From contig CM040428.1 of NCBI GenBank assembly GCA_022702705.1, positions 59,190,155 to 59,254,154 on the forward strand: a stretch of DNA of 64,000 nt. Direction: 5' to 3'. This DNA comes from Papilionanthe hookeriana x Papilionanthe teres. Its lineage: Eukaryota > Streptophyta > Magnoliopsida > Asparagales > Orchidaceae. Under the pieces are notes generated by a model, which saw nothing but the letters and a program-made list of their open reading frames with translations, was not told the origin of the DNA and searched no databases. Made by a program: the position numbers and the translations under genes. Of the stretch, positions 44,317 through 55,299 are shown piece after piece; the first letter of the stretch is position 1, and the number at the start of each line of letters is the position of its first letter.

Positions 44317-46250
44317 CTAGGATCGACCGAAATTACATTGGTGGAACCTTATTCGGGTTCTTTCAAATATTCTTTCGGGATCGTTATGTTCCCATTCTTG
44401 AAATTCTTCCGAGCCATTCTTTGAAACCGATACAACCCTGCATGGCGTGCCCAAGCAATCCGTGATATGGGCAATATCCAGGGTGATCTTTCTTATCGAC
44501 CTCATCTGGTTTCTTCGGCTCAGCAACCTGAACTCGGGCTTCTTGATCAAATTTCTGAACATCTTCCCCACTGCCTCATCCTTGAAGGAGTAGACTTTAC
44601 TCAACCGATCGGCCATGGATGGACCTTGCCTTTTATCTGTGCGGTAGTTCGCTGCTGGCGCTCGTGATCGATGAGTACTGTCTTGGCTGTCTTCATCGAG
44701 GTCGCTCTACTCGAATCCGCATTGGCCGCTTGCCTTTGTCAACTCGCTGCCACCGTTCCGGACCTCTTGTCGAATGTCTTTACGGGCTTCGACTTATCAG
44801 CTTCCGGAATCCGAGTTGCTTAGCCTCCTCTTGCAGGCTTGCGGCTATCGAGTAGCTTTTCAAAGGTTTTGATTGTAAATCCCTTAAGTAGGAAAGCCAC
44901 TCGGGCCATGGATGCTCTTAAGTAAGATCTCAATCGCATGTTGTTCCTGCAATTGTGGCTCGCACTTCATACTTAGATTCCTCCACCGTAGAATGTACTC
45001 CACTAGAGTTTCTGTCGGCTTCTGTCTCTCCACCACAAGATCATCCACAGTGATATGATGCTGAGCTCCAACGAACCTCTTAACGAACATGTTCTCCAGC
45101 TCTGTAAATGTCTTTATTGACCCATTCGGTAATTCCGCATACCAATCGAATGCAACCCGGAGAGATCGCTCACAACCGGCGAAATAATAGTGCTTCACTA
45201 CCCCCGCGTTGCAAAGAATCCTGCTCCGAAGTGTGCAACATGCCGACGAGGGTTTCTCGTTCCATCGAACGTTTTGAAGGTAGGTGGCACGAAGCCCTTC
45301 GGGTAGGGCATCGCATCGAATTCCTCCGGATATGGTCTACCCTTTGGAATCAATGCTCCTCCTTTGGATCGGGCTAAGGCCTCCTTTACTCGTTGTTCAA
45401 CCATTTGTTTGATGTCCTTTTCCGGTATAGTGTTTTGGGTCGAACCATTCATTTCATCCGCGACATGAATGATCTCCGGCCGGTTTATTTCCTGAGAGGC
45501 CGCTCTCGGAGATTGAGGTCGACTCGAAACGAGGCTATAACGGCCGCCATCTCCTCCATCCTTTTTCCATGCGGATGATAAGCTCATCCCTCCGTCGGAT
45601 GGCTCTTCGTGGCTCATCATCGGCGTTCTCCTCGGTAGGCAAAGGAGCATCGCGCGATGACGCGAGGCTCTAGTCTCAACCATAAGGATCTCTGCGAAAT
45701 CTTCATCCGTATGATATGACAAATCATGTTCTTCATCATTGATGTTTCCACTTTGTTCTTTTGACATTTCAGTGATGTCTGCCCTGAGCTTCTCTAATAT
45801 TTCCTCGATTGACTTCCCTTTAATGATCTTGAGATCGACTGAGGACTGTTGTTGTACACCTTCCATCGACATTGGTTCTGGCGTGGCCGGAACACTAATG
45901 ATTGGAGCATCAGATTTGGAATCCTTTGCGGGGAGACGACTTTTGATCTTCGTTGAGGTACCTGGTCCGAAGAACCCTAGGACTCGCAACTTCTCCTTCG
46001 GAACCAAGGTCCGGAGACTAGACGTCTCTTCGAGGGCCTCGGCTCTCCTGGATAAATCGCGGTCCCTAATGCGCGGTCCGGATGCGGTAACTAGTGATCT
46101 TTTGTCATTGTTCATCTTGTGGGGATCTCCCCTCGTGGTGGCAATCTCTGTTCTCGGACCCAGGCAAGACTGAATCGGTCGGCGGTATGTATGTTTTCGA
46201 GAGGCAACAGCAATCTTATGAATACTCTCTTCTCCGAGAGCGGCAAACAA
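44317..46250 (-). pseudogene. Tat/Ogre-like gag pseudogene
   Basis: The minus-strand frame 46250-45198 holds an acidic/polar N-terminal region and then the start of the gag domain: PYPKGFVPPTFKTFDGTRNP. A frameshift near 45198-45240 leads to 45198-44884 with AFDWYAELPNGSIKTFTELE, FVKRFVG and VEYILRWRNLSMKCEP (Retrotrans_gag). A further frame, 44617-44317, has KVYSFKDEAVGKMF, a piece resembling the C-terminal gag part of the lineage with a decayed zinc-binding segment. The protein would form the virus-like particle core; here it is broken. Confidence 0.8.
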
Positions 46251-46302
46251 TGGGCGAAACCTGCTTCCTCCAAGGAAAGGTGCGGTTTCAGACCATCCAA
46301 TT

Positions 46303-46955
46303 TCATCCTGCTGAGGAATTTACGCGAAGAACGGTCTCCAAAGCTTTTGCCCTTTTGGCTTTTAAAATCTTTCGGTTCTTATTTCTGTGTTGTATTCTGG
46401 TAAGTTGACCGAACTTTGAGCTAGATCCAATCTCGATGACAGACAACAGTGGGGCAAGGGCATCGACTGATTCTTCCTCATTAAAAATCTGTTTTCCTTT
46501 GACTGATGGTGCAGCTGGTGCGGTGACTGTGAACCCGGTAGTCGTGGCAGTGACAACCCTCTTTTCCACGGGGCTGACAAGCTTGACGGGATCGAGCAAC
46601 GGTCTTAGCAAAAGTCTTCCCGTCCTTGTACTTCCCGAGTACGGGAACTCTCGCTCGCAACCGAGGTCGAATTTGGCAGTTGGCTCTTTTATTGTTAGGG
46701 CACTGTCTTGAAGAAGACATAAGGCGCCTTGCCGAGAATGACTTCGACCTCGTCGAAGCCGGTTCCAAACTCGATCAACGATCCTCGGTAGCGAGCGCCT
46801 TGTCGTAGGGCGAGGTTTCCGTCAAACGAGAAGATCAACTTCGGTGACGACATCATCTCTGTCATTTGAAGAATTTTCAGAAGTCGAATGTCTCGTGCCT
46901 TGTAGTTTCGGTGGAGGTACTCGAGTTGACACACTTGTCTTATGAAGCCGGGCAT
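46303..46955 (-). pseudogene. Unidentified leader ORF region upstream of gag
   Basis: Overlapping minus-strand frames (46955-46695, 46768-46481, 46611-46303) suggest one frame broken by shifts. No domain is recognised. Ogre-type elements are known to have an extra ORF between PBS and gag, so this could be its remnant (inference). Confidence 0.35.
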
Positions 46956-47390
46956 CCCGTGAATTTATTCATGTGAATTTTGTCTTAAACCTTTTTGTGT
47001 TTTGTTTGGAGTTTAAATGGAGGATTGTGATAGAGAAGTTTCAGTTTTAACTTGTTAAGAACAAGTCAAACTCAAAGAGGAATGAAACGTAGGACCCGGT
47101 CCGAGATTTGGAGGATGTCAACTTCGCATCGAACTCGCTTCAATAAACCGCTCCTAACTTACCACACCTATCGGGGGTCCATCCCACTAAACCCTAAGGA
47201 TTCCTGAACCACTCTGTTTAATGGTGGTTAAACAGATGGCTCCAGAATCCAAAAGAGTTGGCAATGCTGGCTCGAGGAAGAAATGAGCACGGTATGTCGA
47301 CGGAAGAACAACGATCGGCCACGAGGGACATGGACATACTGTCGATGTATGAAGACAAAACCTCCTGATCAAAATGGAGAGAGGAACTAG
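46956..47390. other. 5' untranslated leader of the Tat/Ogre-like element
   Basis: Between PBS and the leader ORF region. It contains accacacctatcgggggtcc at 47161-47180, complementary to the segment next to the 3' LTR. Confidence 0.5.
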
Positions 47391-47408
47391 TCCCCAGCGG
47401 AGTCGCCA
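47391..47408 (-). promoter_or_regulatory. Primer binding site
   Basis: On the minus strand TGGCGACTCCGCTGGGGA follows the 5' LTR end (CGACA) after 5 bp. It begins with TGG, the complement of a tRNA CCA end, and resembles the PBS I remember for Ogre/Tat elements (tRNA-Arg type). Confidence 0.75.
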
Positions 47409-49459
47409 GAATTTGTCGGCCAACATTTTTTTGCTCTTTTGAAAGATATAAAATTTAGTGAAAGATATATAATTTTGGAAAGTGTAGTTTTGAAAGTAGT
47501 GTATTTTAATTTTGAAAAATGAGACCGCCTGGATCTCATTGGTCCAGTAATTTGCATAATCGTGTCTGGTGTCACAAATGATACTACTTCTCGAAAGATT
47601 AATGTATCATGTGACGGATAGACCCAATCATACGAACTAAGGGACTTGTGACATCCGTTTGGCTGCGAACGCTTTATGTGTGACCAGACGAGTTCACTAC
47701 ACTAATAGAAAGACTAGGCAGGGTTTATTTTATCCGGGTTCCGAGTTCACTATGAAATGGCCACATAGTTAATTACATCCGAAATGGCTAGTGTCACTCG
47801 AGAAGACTCTCGATAATGATCGGTGGTTACGTCTTCGAGAATTCGAGGGTTTAGGTTTTCACGGTAGGACGTGGAAAAGCAAGTGGGAGTGGCTCGAATG
47901 GGAGCAGTTATTTTCAGGAGTCCAAAGGAAAGAAAAGGTAGGGGATGTCACTGATCCAAGCTAAACCTCAGTGACTTCTCAGACTATCATACTGTGTGGT
48001 TGCGTTTTGGAGAGGATGTTACTTAATTGTTTAATTCAGTCAATTTTATTATTTGGGACTTACACTTGCATAATACTCGATTATGCGAATAGCACCGAGA
48101 GATATGAGGGTTTACGTCGTACTGTACGACAACCTCGGACACTAAAGCGTGTTAGGACTTACGGTCATGCGACACGGTTGCATGAAGCCTAAAGAGGAAG
48201 TGAGGGTTTATGCCGCACGGAGCGAATTACCTCGAAGTCCTATATGTTTGTTGTTTAAACTAGGAAGAGTTTTGCTGAAGAAGGTCTTCTTGCTGCTCGA
48301 TCCAAGCTCCTCGCTGTGTTGCCCACGGAGTCAGCTCCAAGCTTCTTGCTGAAGTAGCAGTCCTAAGGTCTAAGGTTCAAATGGTTTTGTCGAGTGTGTT
48401 CCGATGTTTCGGGTTTTGTTGTTGTTTTCGGTTTTGCGTACGGAGTAAAGTAAATTGTTAGCGAATAAAAGTCTTTGGAAAGTAAAGTGCGATAAAGTAG
48501 ACGAAATGAAATTGCAGACTTAAAATGTAAATGTGTACTGGACATCTGCTACAGATGCATGACTAGTATTGCGAAGCTTCGTATGATTTGCGGTGGATTT
48601 AAATAAACTTGTCGGAAAAGTAAACGGAGCGAGAAAACCGGACACGAAAGTCGAGAAAATAAAGAAAACAAGTCGTAGAAATCGCAAGCAAAACTCGTAG
48701 ATCACATATGAAAGATCGAACCGGGTATAAGACATCGGTACAGGTGGAGGCTCGTAGCCGGATCGTGTGCTTCCCGACCTTGGATAAGAGCCGCCAACCC
48801 GACGATCTAAGGAGGGTAATCCTTAACCCGATCCAAGTGACTGCTAGTGGACCTTCGTAAGTTTTATAAGAAAAATTATTTGATTTTCATGCGAGAAGAT
48901 GTTCTTTTTTTATATATAGTTTTTATGAAGAGTTATTTTTAACAAGCAAAAGAGACTTTTTTTTGTTTTTGTAAATATTTTGTAAAAATAATAGAGTCCA
49001 CATGCTAGTCACTCTAATCGTGCTTGGGACTACTAACGACCCAAGATCGTCGGAAACGATCTCACCAAGAGTCGGCGAATAAGTATCATCGGTCCTTTCC
49101 TCTCCCTTATCGAAGGTCCTTGAGGTAAGAGATACTTATTCTAATTATCCCTCGAATCCCTCGTATCCCTAAGATATAGCACACATAAGCATTATCATCA
49201 TCGCCTCGCCACCTGGACCTCGGACTTATACCAGTCCGATGATCCATATGTGGCTAAACAAATGTCCCCATTGCTGGGAGGATTCGAGCGTAATGTTCGA
49301 GTCTCAAATCCGGTGCATCGGGTTTTAATATTGGTTACGTCATTTTAGGGAATTCCACAGGCTGATTTAATTAAGGAAGGGTGAATTAAGCCTCGGTGTG
49401 TTCCCGTGTTCAGTGTCTCGATTAGTTAGTGAATTAGAGTCAGGTGTATAGTTTCACTA

Positions 49460-49965
49460 TGTATTTGAAGGTTAGGTGGATGGGCTCTCACCTAAGGGTG
49501 TGCTCCTAACTCTAGGAAACCTGTGCTGAGGATTAGGTGGGTGACTCTCACCTAGGGTGTGCTCCTAAGGTCTAGGAAGCCTATGCAGAGGATTAGGTGG
49601 GTGACTCTCACCTAGAGTGTGCTCCTGGCGTCTACGAAGCTCTATGCTGTGAACTAGTGGATGCGGCTCTCACCTGCAGGGTGTGCTCCTAAGTCTAGGA
49701 AGGCTTATCGCCGTGAATTAGGTGGACTGGGCTTTCACCTGGGTGTGCTCCTGAGGTCCAGGAAGCTCTATCGTCGTGAATTGGGTGGGTGACTCTCACC
49801 TAGGGTGTGCTCCTAAGGTCTAGGAAGCCTATGCTGTGAATTAGGTGGATGGGCTTTCACCTAGGGTGTGCTCCTAAGGTCTAGGAAGCCTATGCTGTGA
49901 ATTAGGTGGATGGGCTTTCACCTGGGGTGTGCTCTTAGGTCTGGGAAGCCTATCGTCGTGAATTG
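49460..49965. repeat. 61-bp tandem repeats in LTR copy B
   Basis: About eight units of the same repeat as at 37540, one more than in copy A, showing copy-number change since insertion. Confidence 0.85.
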
Positions 49966-51499
49966 TGTTTGCAGTGATTAAGAATGTTTTACCCTTCCTT
50001 AAGTTAAATCAGAAATTCTCCTTTTTTTTGTGACTTAACCGTTTTAAAAGAACAAAAATAAGTCAAGAACAAAAGAGGCCGACTCACTTTCAAAAACTAG
50101 TAAAGCCAAAAAAGAAAAGAAAAAGCAAGTGAGTCGGGCTGAAATATTAAATGTTCAAATGGTACGTCGAAGTATTGCCGGGCAGCAGCTAGCAAGGCTA
50201 CGCGATAACCATACAAGCTCCTACGACTCCGAGCAGCAACAATAAGCATCCCACAACACTCCTATGGCTTTTAAATACTTCAAACAACAATTCTAGCATC
50301 AAAGGGGCACTCGTACAACAATGGACAACACCTCTACAACGATTAATAGCTTCCAAAACAGCTCTCACAACAATTCTAATCCTCAAATATCACTTCTACA
50401 GCGATTTGCAACTTCAAACAGCAACTTCGATGCACCAAACAGCACTTTAGCTCTTCCAAACAACATTTTTCAGCACCTATTCACTTCCTACAACACCTAA
50501 ATGATCAAAACAAGCAATTCCAAACAGTAATCTTACACTCCAAGCAATAATCTTACACTCCCAAACAGCACTTACATCATTCCGGACATCCACCAAACAG
50601 TCCAAACAGCAATAAGATACATCACACAGTAGTTTAAACAAACGGCGACAAACAACAGATAATCAGCCAATAAATCAGCCCAAAATCTCTTCCAAAACAA
50701 CAAATATAAAAATCTCACATCATCACAAAAATCAAACTCAAAACAAGTCATAAATCAAGACCTTTTACAAGCTTCAAACAACATTTTAAAAGCTCAAAGA
50801 CAAGACATAAAACATGTCTCCAAATGACATTTGTTAGGCCCAAGGTCGACGGAAGTGTAGGGCAAAGCACAAGTAAAAATAAATAAACAAAAAGACAAAG
50901 CTAGAGTGATATCGCAATTCTTCTTCGAGTAGCCAATGTATCGAGCTAAGACCGTAAGAGTGCTAACAAACCGTAAAGCTTCTTCCGAGCCGTCTAACAA
51001 CAAGTTATATGAAAGCAGTGCTCATCCAATTCATCACAAATAGATAGGTTTACATACACATCACCTAATTCTTATGCATTTACATATGTAACACCTACAC
51101 TTCATGTTTTGCATTTATAATACAAGAATCATTCGCATCACATAAAAAAGCACTATTTTAAATTTTAAGAGGTAACATGCACTTTCAAATATAGATAAGA
51201 TGATATGAATGTAAACATTCAAGTTTTGGTGTTATACATGTAAATAAGTAAGAATTAGGTGGTATGTATGTAAAAGCCCCAATCGAAAGATTAAATTAAA
51301 GAAAAGGAAGGAACTAGTGAGGCAAATGGCAATCGGGATAAGTAAAAAAACAAAGCTCAAATCTCATAAATCCCTCTCCGATTTAGGAAATCTATGATTT
51401 AAGGCAAGGATCCAATAACAGACAGAAATAACCACCATGAAATTTGAGTGATATCATGCCTAAAATCAGCTATCGTGTAACCATTTATGCCACAAAACA

Positions 51500-52560
51500 G
51501 AGAAGCGGTTTGGGTTTTACCCGACTTACCGTAGCCGGGAGCGAAACCGAAGAGTATGCCGCGGGGAAGGCGCAATCCGGAGGCTCGAGCGGGCGAGTGC
51601 GGGAGACGAACGGCGTTTCGCGCGGAAGACCGGATCGAGTCGAGTGGGATATGAGCGGCGGTTCCGCGTGCGGTCGAGCGTCCGAGAGAGGCGGGATCCA
51701 GCAGACGAGTGCGAGAGTCGAGCGCGAGGTCGAGAGGTAGACGAGCGCGAGGTCGAGCGGGATCTCGCAGGAGCAGGGAGACGGTGAGCGAGGCCGAGAG
51801 ACGAGCGGGTACCGCGAGTATCTCGAGCGGTGGACTCCGGCGCCGAGTGTCCGAGAGAGGCGGGGCCTCGGTCTCGCAGATGACTTCGCGTGAAGGAGAG
51901 GCGAGCGGTGAGCACGAGCGGGAGAGACGATCGAGCGGCGAGTGCGGCGAGACGAGCGGGAGCGTGGGTTTCGGCGTCGAGGTTGGGGCGAGCAGAGGAA
52001 GCAGGCGTGCGGCTTCGATTTGCGAGAGAGGAGGCGATTCGAGTCCCGGGAGTAGGAGTCGGCTTCCGTCTTCAAGAGCGAGAGGTGAGCGGGAGGAAGA
52101 TGGCCGCGAGCAAGAACGAGCGGGGGAGCAGCTCGTCGAGGAGGTTAACGGGTTTTCCGTCGTGTGTGAGAAGAAGGGCGGTCGAGGGCCTCGCGGGATC
52201 GGGTCGCGCGAGCGGTGCGAAGAAAAGCAGGTGAGCGGGGAAGACGAGCGGGATCAAGTGGGCTTCGGCGTCGAGCGAGCACGAGCGAAAGCGGCAAGCG
52301 AGTGCGGCTAGAGCTTTAGTTACTCCGGGCGAGCGAGGCCGGGGCGAGCGGTAGTCTCCGTCGAGGAGCAGAGGCGAGAGGGGAATAAAGCGAGCGAGGT
52401 GGGCTTCGGTGCGGAGGAAGGAGTCGAGTCGGTCTTCCGGCGAGCTCGACAGTGGCGAGCGAGAGAGGATGAATGGCGAATATTCGAGTGCAGAGAGGAG
52501 AAGCGAATTTCGGTCTTGGAGGGGGAAGAGCCGAATGCCGGGAAGGAGGAGGAATCGAAT
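51500..52560. other. GC-rich, G-skewed block of LTR copy B
   Basis: Counterpart of 39490-40560. Frames of up to 200 codons here differ between the two copies through indels, which argues against a conserved protein. Confidence 0.65.
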
Positions 52561-53253
52561 TGTATAGCCAAAGAGACGTTATGCGGCACATTGGCGGGGA
52601 ATTAAATGAATTCCATTCACGCAGCTCGATGAAATTGGAATATCATAATGCTAATTAAATTTAATTAAGGAGAATTTAAGTAGGGTAGTTTGAAATTTGA
52701 AATTTGAAATTACAAATTTGGTTGTCGGCCTGACCCGACATAATTGGGCTATGTTTAGCCCGAATGAACCCGGTGAAGCCTAGACTCAAATCCTTTAATT
52801 AAATTTAATATGCATCGATTTTCGTGCCGACGGCTCGCACACGAACCATAGCAATATGGGTGTCCTTCCTAGCTAAAGTCGACGTCCCGGACGCATCCAT
52901 GTGGTCCGTTTCGTCATCCGAGGTCGTCCGGACAAGTTCGCCGACGATCGGGTCAAAAAAGTGTCGAATTGTGATGTATGTGAGTGCCGAGGTACTGGTG
53001 ATTCCCCTAGGGCCGCCTCTATTCATGTAGGAACTCGACTTCGAGTTTCACTTGTTCGGTCCTAATCAACTTAGTGTAATGCCGAGGATTTGGGACCGTT
53101 CATGTGAGGCTCGGAGGAGTGAGCAATTGGCTCGAATTTTCTAAGTGGTGTGGTCCCGTACTAGTCCTCTAAGATGGTCAATAAGGAACTCATAAAGCTA
53201 GATCCTGGGGTCTAAGAGGAATATCCTAAGACCTCACTAAAATGAGGTCAACA

Positions 53254-53258
53254 ATATT
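53254..53258. other. Target-site duplication ATATT (right)
   Basis: Identical to 35468-35472. Confidence 0.9.
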
Positions 53259-53480
53259 CAACTCTTTTTTATGCTATATGTTTTCTAATTTGTTTGTAAC
53301 TTACTGTCAATTGGTATACTTACTCATGACTTAAACTGTGTTACTAAATTTCATTAGAACACTTGTGAATTTCAGGCGGTAGATTTAGGGAAGGTGATCG
53401 ACATTGCTGAATTATATCAAGGTCTATACCTACTCAAGAAATATTATTCTCTTAACACAAAAGTGTCTTATTCACCGTTC
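53254..53480 (+). pseudogene. Ty1/copia remnant, right of the nested insertion (gag-pre-integrase region)
   Basis: The frame continues from 35472 across one ATATT: after two stops it shows CNLLSIGILTHDLNC and then DLGKVIDIAELYQGLYLLKK. This is the protease-to-integrase segment of copia elements (CNLLSxSKLTxDLNC...GLYxL). It ends near 53480. It is broken by Trp/other codon stops and lacks the integrase zinc domain. Confidence 0.65.
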
Positions 53481-54213
53481 TCTTGCCATATTCCTGTAAC
53501 AGTTCTGTTACATGGGGGAAGAGGAAACGAATAATTGAGGAGAAAGAATGGAGGGGTCGGGTAAATGAACAGAAGGGGGAGAAGCAAGAAGATCGAGAAG
53601 CCGAACAGGTAAGTTCACCTACAAATTTATCATATGAGGGAGGCGAGACTTACCTAAGAGTTGAATGGTAGCATCAAGGGAAGCAGAGGAGGGCTTTTGG
53701 GATCTTGTGGGTTTCGGTGGCTGCGGTGAGTACGATTGGGGCAAAGAACATAGCATGTGTCGGTGTCGGTATCGAGTCGCGATTGAGGAAGTTGAAGAGG
53801 AAGCTATTGCAATATCCTAGTGAAGCTCGCACGTTGTCGTGTACGCGAGGAATCTCGCGAGGGAGAGAGCCAGATCCAGTTCTGGTGTGATCCAATTCTT
53901 GCAGAGGGGAGAAAGATGGAGCCTTCGTGCGATATAGGGCTTGATCGAGTTAAGGTTTATTAAACTGATGTAATATTAAAATCTAATAATAATAATAATA
54001 ATTATAATAATATTAAGGCAATGAATAGAAAATTCTAGGATTTCATAAAGCAAACACTTAGATAATGAGAAGCCAATAGTTTATTAAAATAATAAATTAA
54101 TTAAATTTTAAAGTTTAAAGTATTGAAATTCTAATTAAATAGTGTGATATAACAATAATTCTTATTTAATTTAAAACACTTTTAAATAAAGTGATAATTG
54201 TATATTTTATATT
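53481..54213. other. Unassigned sequence with a purine-rich segment
   Basis: 53500-53900 is purine-rich and contains an exon-like stretch, 53502-53608, bounded by a cag acceptor-like and a perfect CAG|GTAAGT donor-like site. It encodes a Lys/Glu/Arg-rich stretch with no domain. From about 53940 the sequence is AT-rich with (AAT)n. No gene is assigned. Confidence 0.4.
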
Positions 54214-54393
54214 GGCGAAAATTTTAAAATACCATTTTAAAAAAATTTTATTTCTTAAATTGATACCAAAATAAGTAAGGATTCACAAAGTCCCCACATC
54301 AGTGGCGACTTTGCCATTGATGCGGTCATCGACGACTTTGCCATTTCAGCGACAACGTTGGGACTTGTAAATTTTTTTTTTAATCATACATAA

Positions 54394-54862
54394 GAGAAAT
54401 GCTAAACCAAGTTAACGGAGAAGCTCCAATAGCTTTTGGGATTTGCTTCCAGGGAGTTTTTTTGCTTGTATTTTTTGTAGTTTGCAATGTGATTATTTGA
54501 TTCTTATGTGGATGTCTAAAGCTCTTTCTAGTTAGGTATCAAATACGAATATGAGCCTCCCTTTATCACTTGTAATGCCATTTTCTATTATACTCTAGTT
54601 TCAGCTTATTTTGGTATCATTGCGTTTTTGTTTTTTTAATTTTCTTTAGAATTTTTAATTTTTTAATGTTGTTTGGTTGCAAGAATTAAATAAATCTGTG
54701 TTTTGACAAAACATACGTTAAGTAATAAAGGGATTTTGCAATTTTTTTTTTGACAAAAATCACTATACAAACTACAAAGAATGCAAGAAAAAAACTCACC
54801 GGAAGCAGATCTCAATAGTCATCGGAGCTTCTCCATCACCTTGGTTAAGTGAAATTCACCGA
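54394..54862. mobile_element. Inner inverted-repeat (MITE-like) element
   Basis: Arms of about 90 bp: the left contains gttaacggagaagctccaat and ttgtagtttg; the right is its reverse complement, with ggagcttctccatcac and caaactacaaagaatgca. The arms enclose AT-rich sequence. It is nested in the Mutator-like element. Target duplication not identified. Confidence 0.65.
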
Positions 54863-54984
54863 GTCCTGCAAAATTAATTTCTATTATGTTTGAATAAAAA
54901 GAAGAATATTTCGCTTATAAAGAAAATAAATATTATAATTTGGATGACATAACCACTGCCAGCTGGGTCCCCGCTCAACGACGA

Positions 54985-55170
54985 ATTACCAGATGAGCAT
55001 ATATTACAAGTAGAAGACCCCAATGCTCAACATTGGGAGATGTACTTCGACGGAGCTTCCTTAGTTAAAAGAGACAGAGGACATCATACAGTGATACCAG
55101 GCAAGGCGGGAATCAGTCTAATTTTCGTGACACCAGAACAGAAAATGCTAAGATTCTCCTATCATTACAA
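54985..55170 (+). pseudogene. Ty3/gypsy RNase H fragment inside the Mutator-like element
   Basis: The frame shows PNAQHWEMYFDGASL, carrying the catalytic-Asp strand (YFDGAS) of RNase H, then GISLIFVTPEQKMLRFSYH. It resembles the additional RNase H of Tat/Ogre-type elements. Only about 60 residues are present; the rest of pol is absent. Confidence 0.65.
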
Positions 55171-55299
55171 GTCGCCGATGATGTTAGTGGCAAAGTCGCC
55201 ATTAACACGGTGACTTTGTCGATTCTTAAATTTTTTTTGGTGTCGATTTAAAAAATAAAATTTTTTATATATACTATTTTAAAAATCACCTGTTATATT

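Larger units (their letters stand above)
35473..53253 (-). mobile_element. 17.8-kb Tat/Ogre-like Ty3/gypsy element with 5.8-kb LTRs, gag only
   Basis: Two long LTRs (35473-41261 and 47414-53253) in direct orientation, TG...CA ends, and a perfect ATATT duplication. The internal region (41262-47413, 6.15 kb) reads on the minus strand: PBS at 47408-47391, a non-conserved ORF region, a broken gag (46250-44317), unassigned sequence, a tandem-repeat array, then the 3' LTR. No protease, RT, RNase H or integrase was found, so it depends on a partner. Very long LTRs, the gag C-terminal layout and 3' tandem repeats are known for the Ogre/Tat lineage; assignment is by those traits. Confidence 0.85.
47414..53253 (-). 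repeat. 5' LTR (copy B, 5,840 bp)
   Basis: TGTCGGCCAACA at 47414 through gaggtcaaca at 53253. Same internal order as copy A: 61-bp repeats at 49460-49965, GC-rich block at 51500-52560. The 3' flank is the ATATT duplication. Confidence 0.9.
54214..55290. mobile_element. Mutator-like (MULE) non-autonomous element with captured RNase H fragment
   Basis: Long imperfect TIRs: the left begins ggcgaaaattttaaaata at 54214; the right, reverse-complemented, begins ggtgatttttaaaatag at 55290. Similarity extends more than 110 bp through a shared tggcgactttgcca motif. The flanks ttttatatt (54205-54213) and tgttatatt (55291-55299) form a 9-bp duplication with one mismatch, the length typical of Mutator. 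Inside are a second inverted-repeat element and a retrotransposon RNase H fragment. No transposase. Confidence 0.7.

Noticed and set aside
45739..46173. Plus-strand frame of 144 codons opposite gag
   Set aside because: Shadow of the minus-strand gag region; the minus frame contains the Retrotrans_gag motifs.
53376..53480. Candidate next exon of the exonuclease gene (acceptor gaatttcag before gcggtagattt)
   Set aside because: The encoded stretch fits the copia gag-pre-integrase region and continues the copia frame from 35472; it lacks the CxxC expected for the exonuclease C-terminus.
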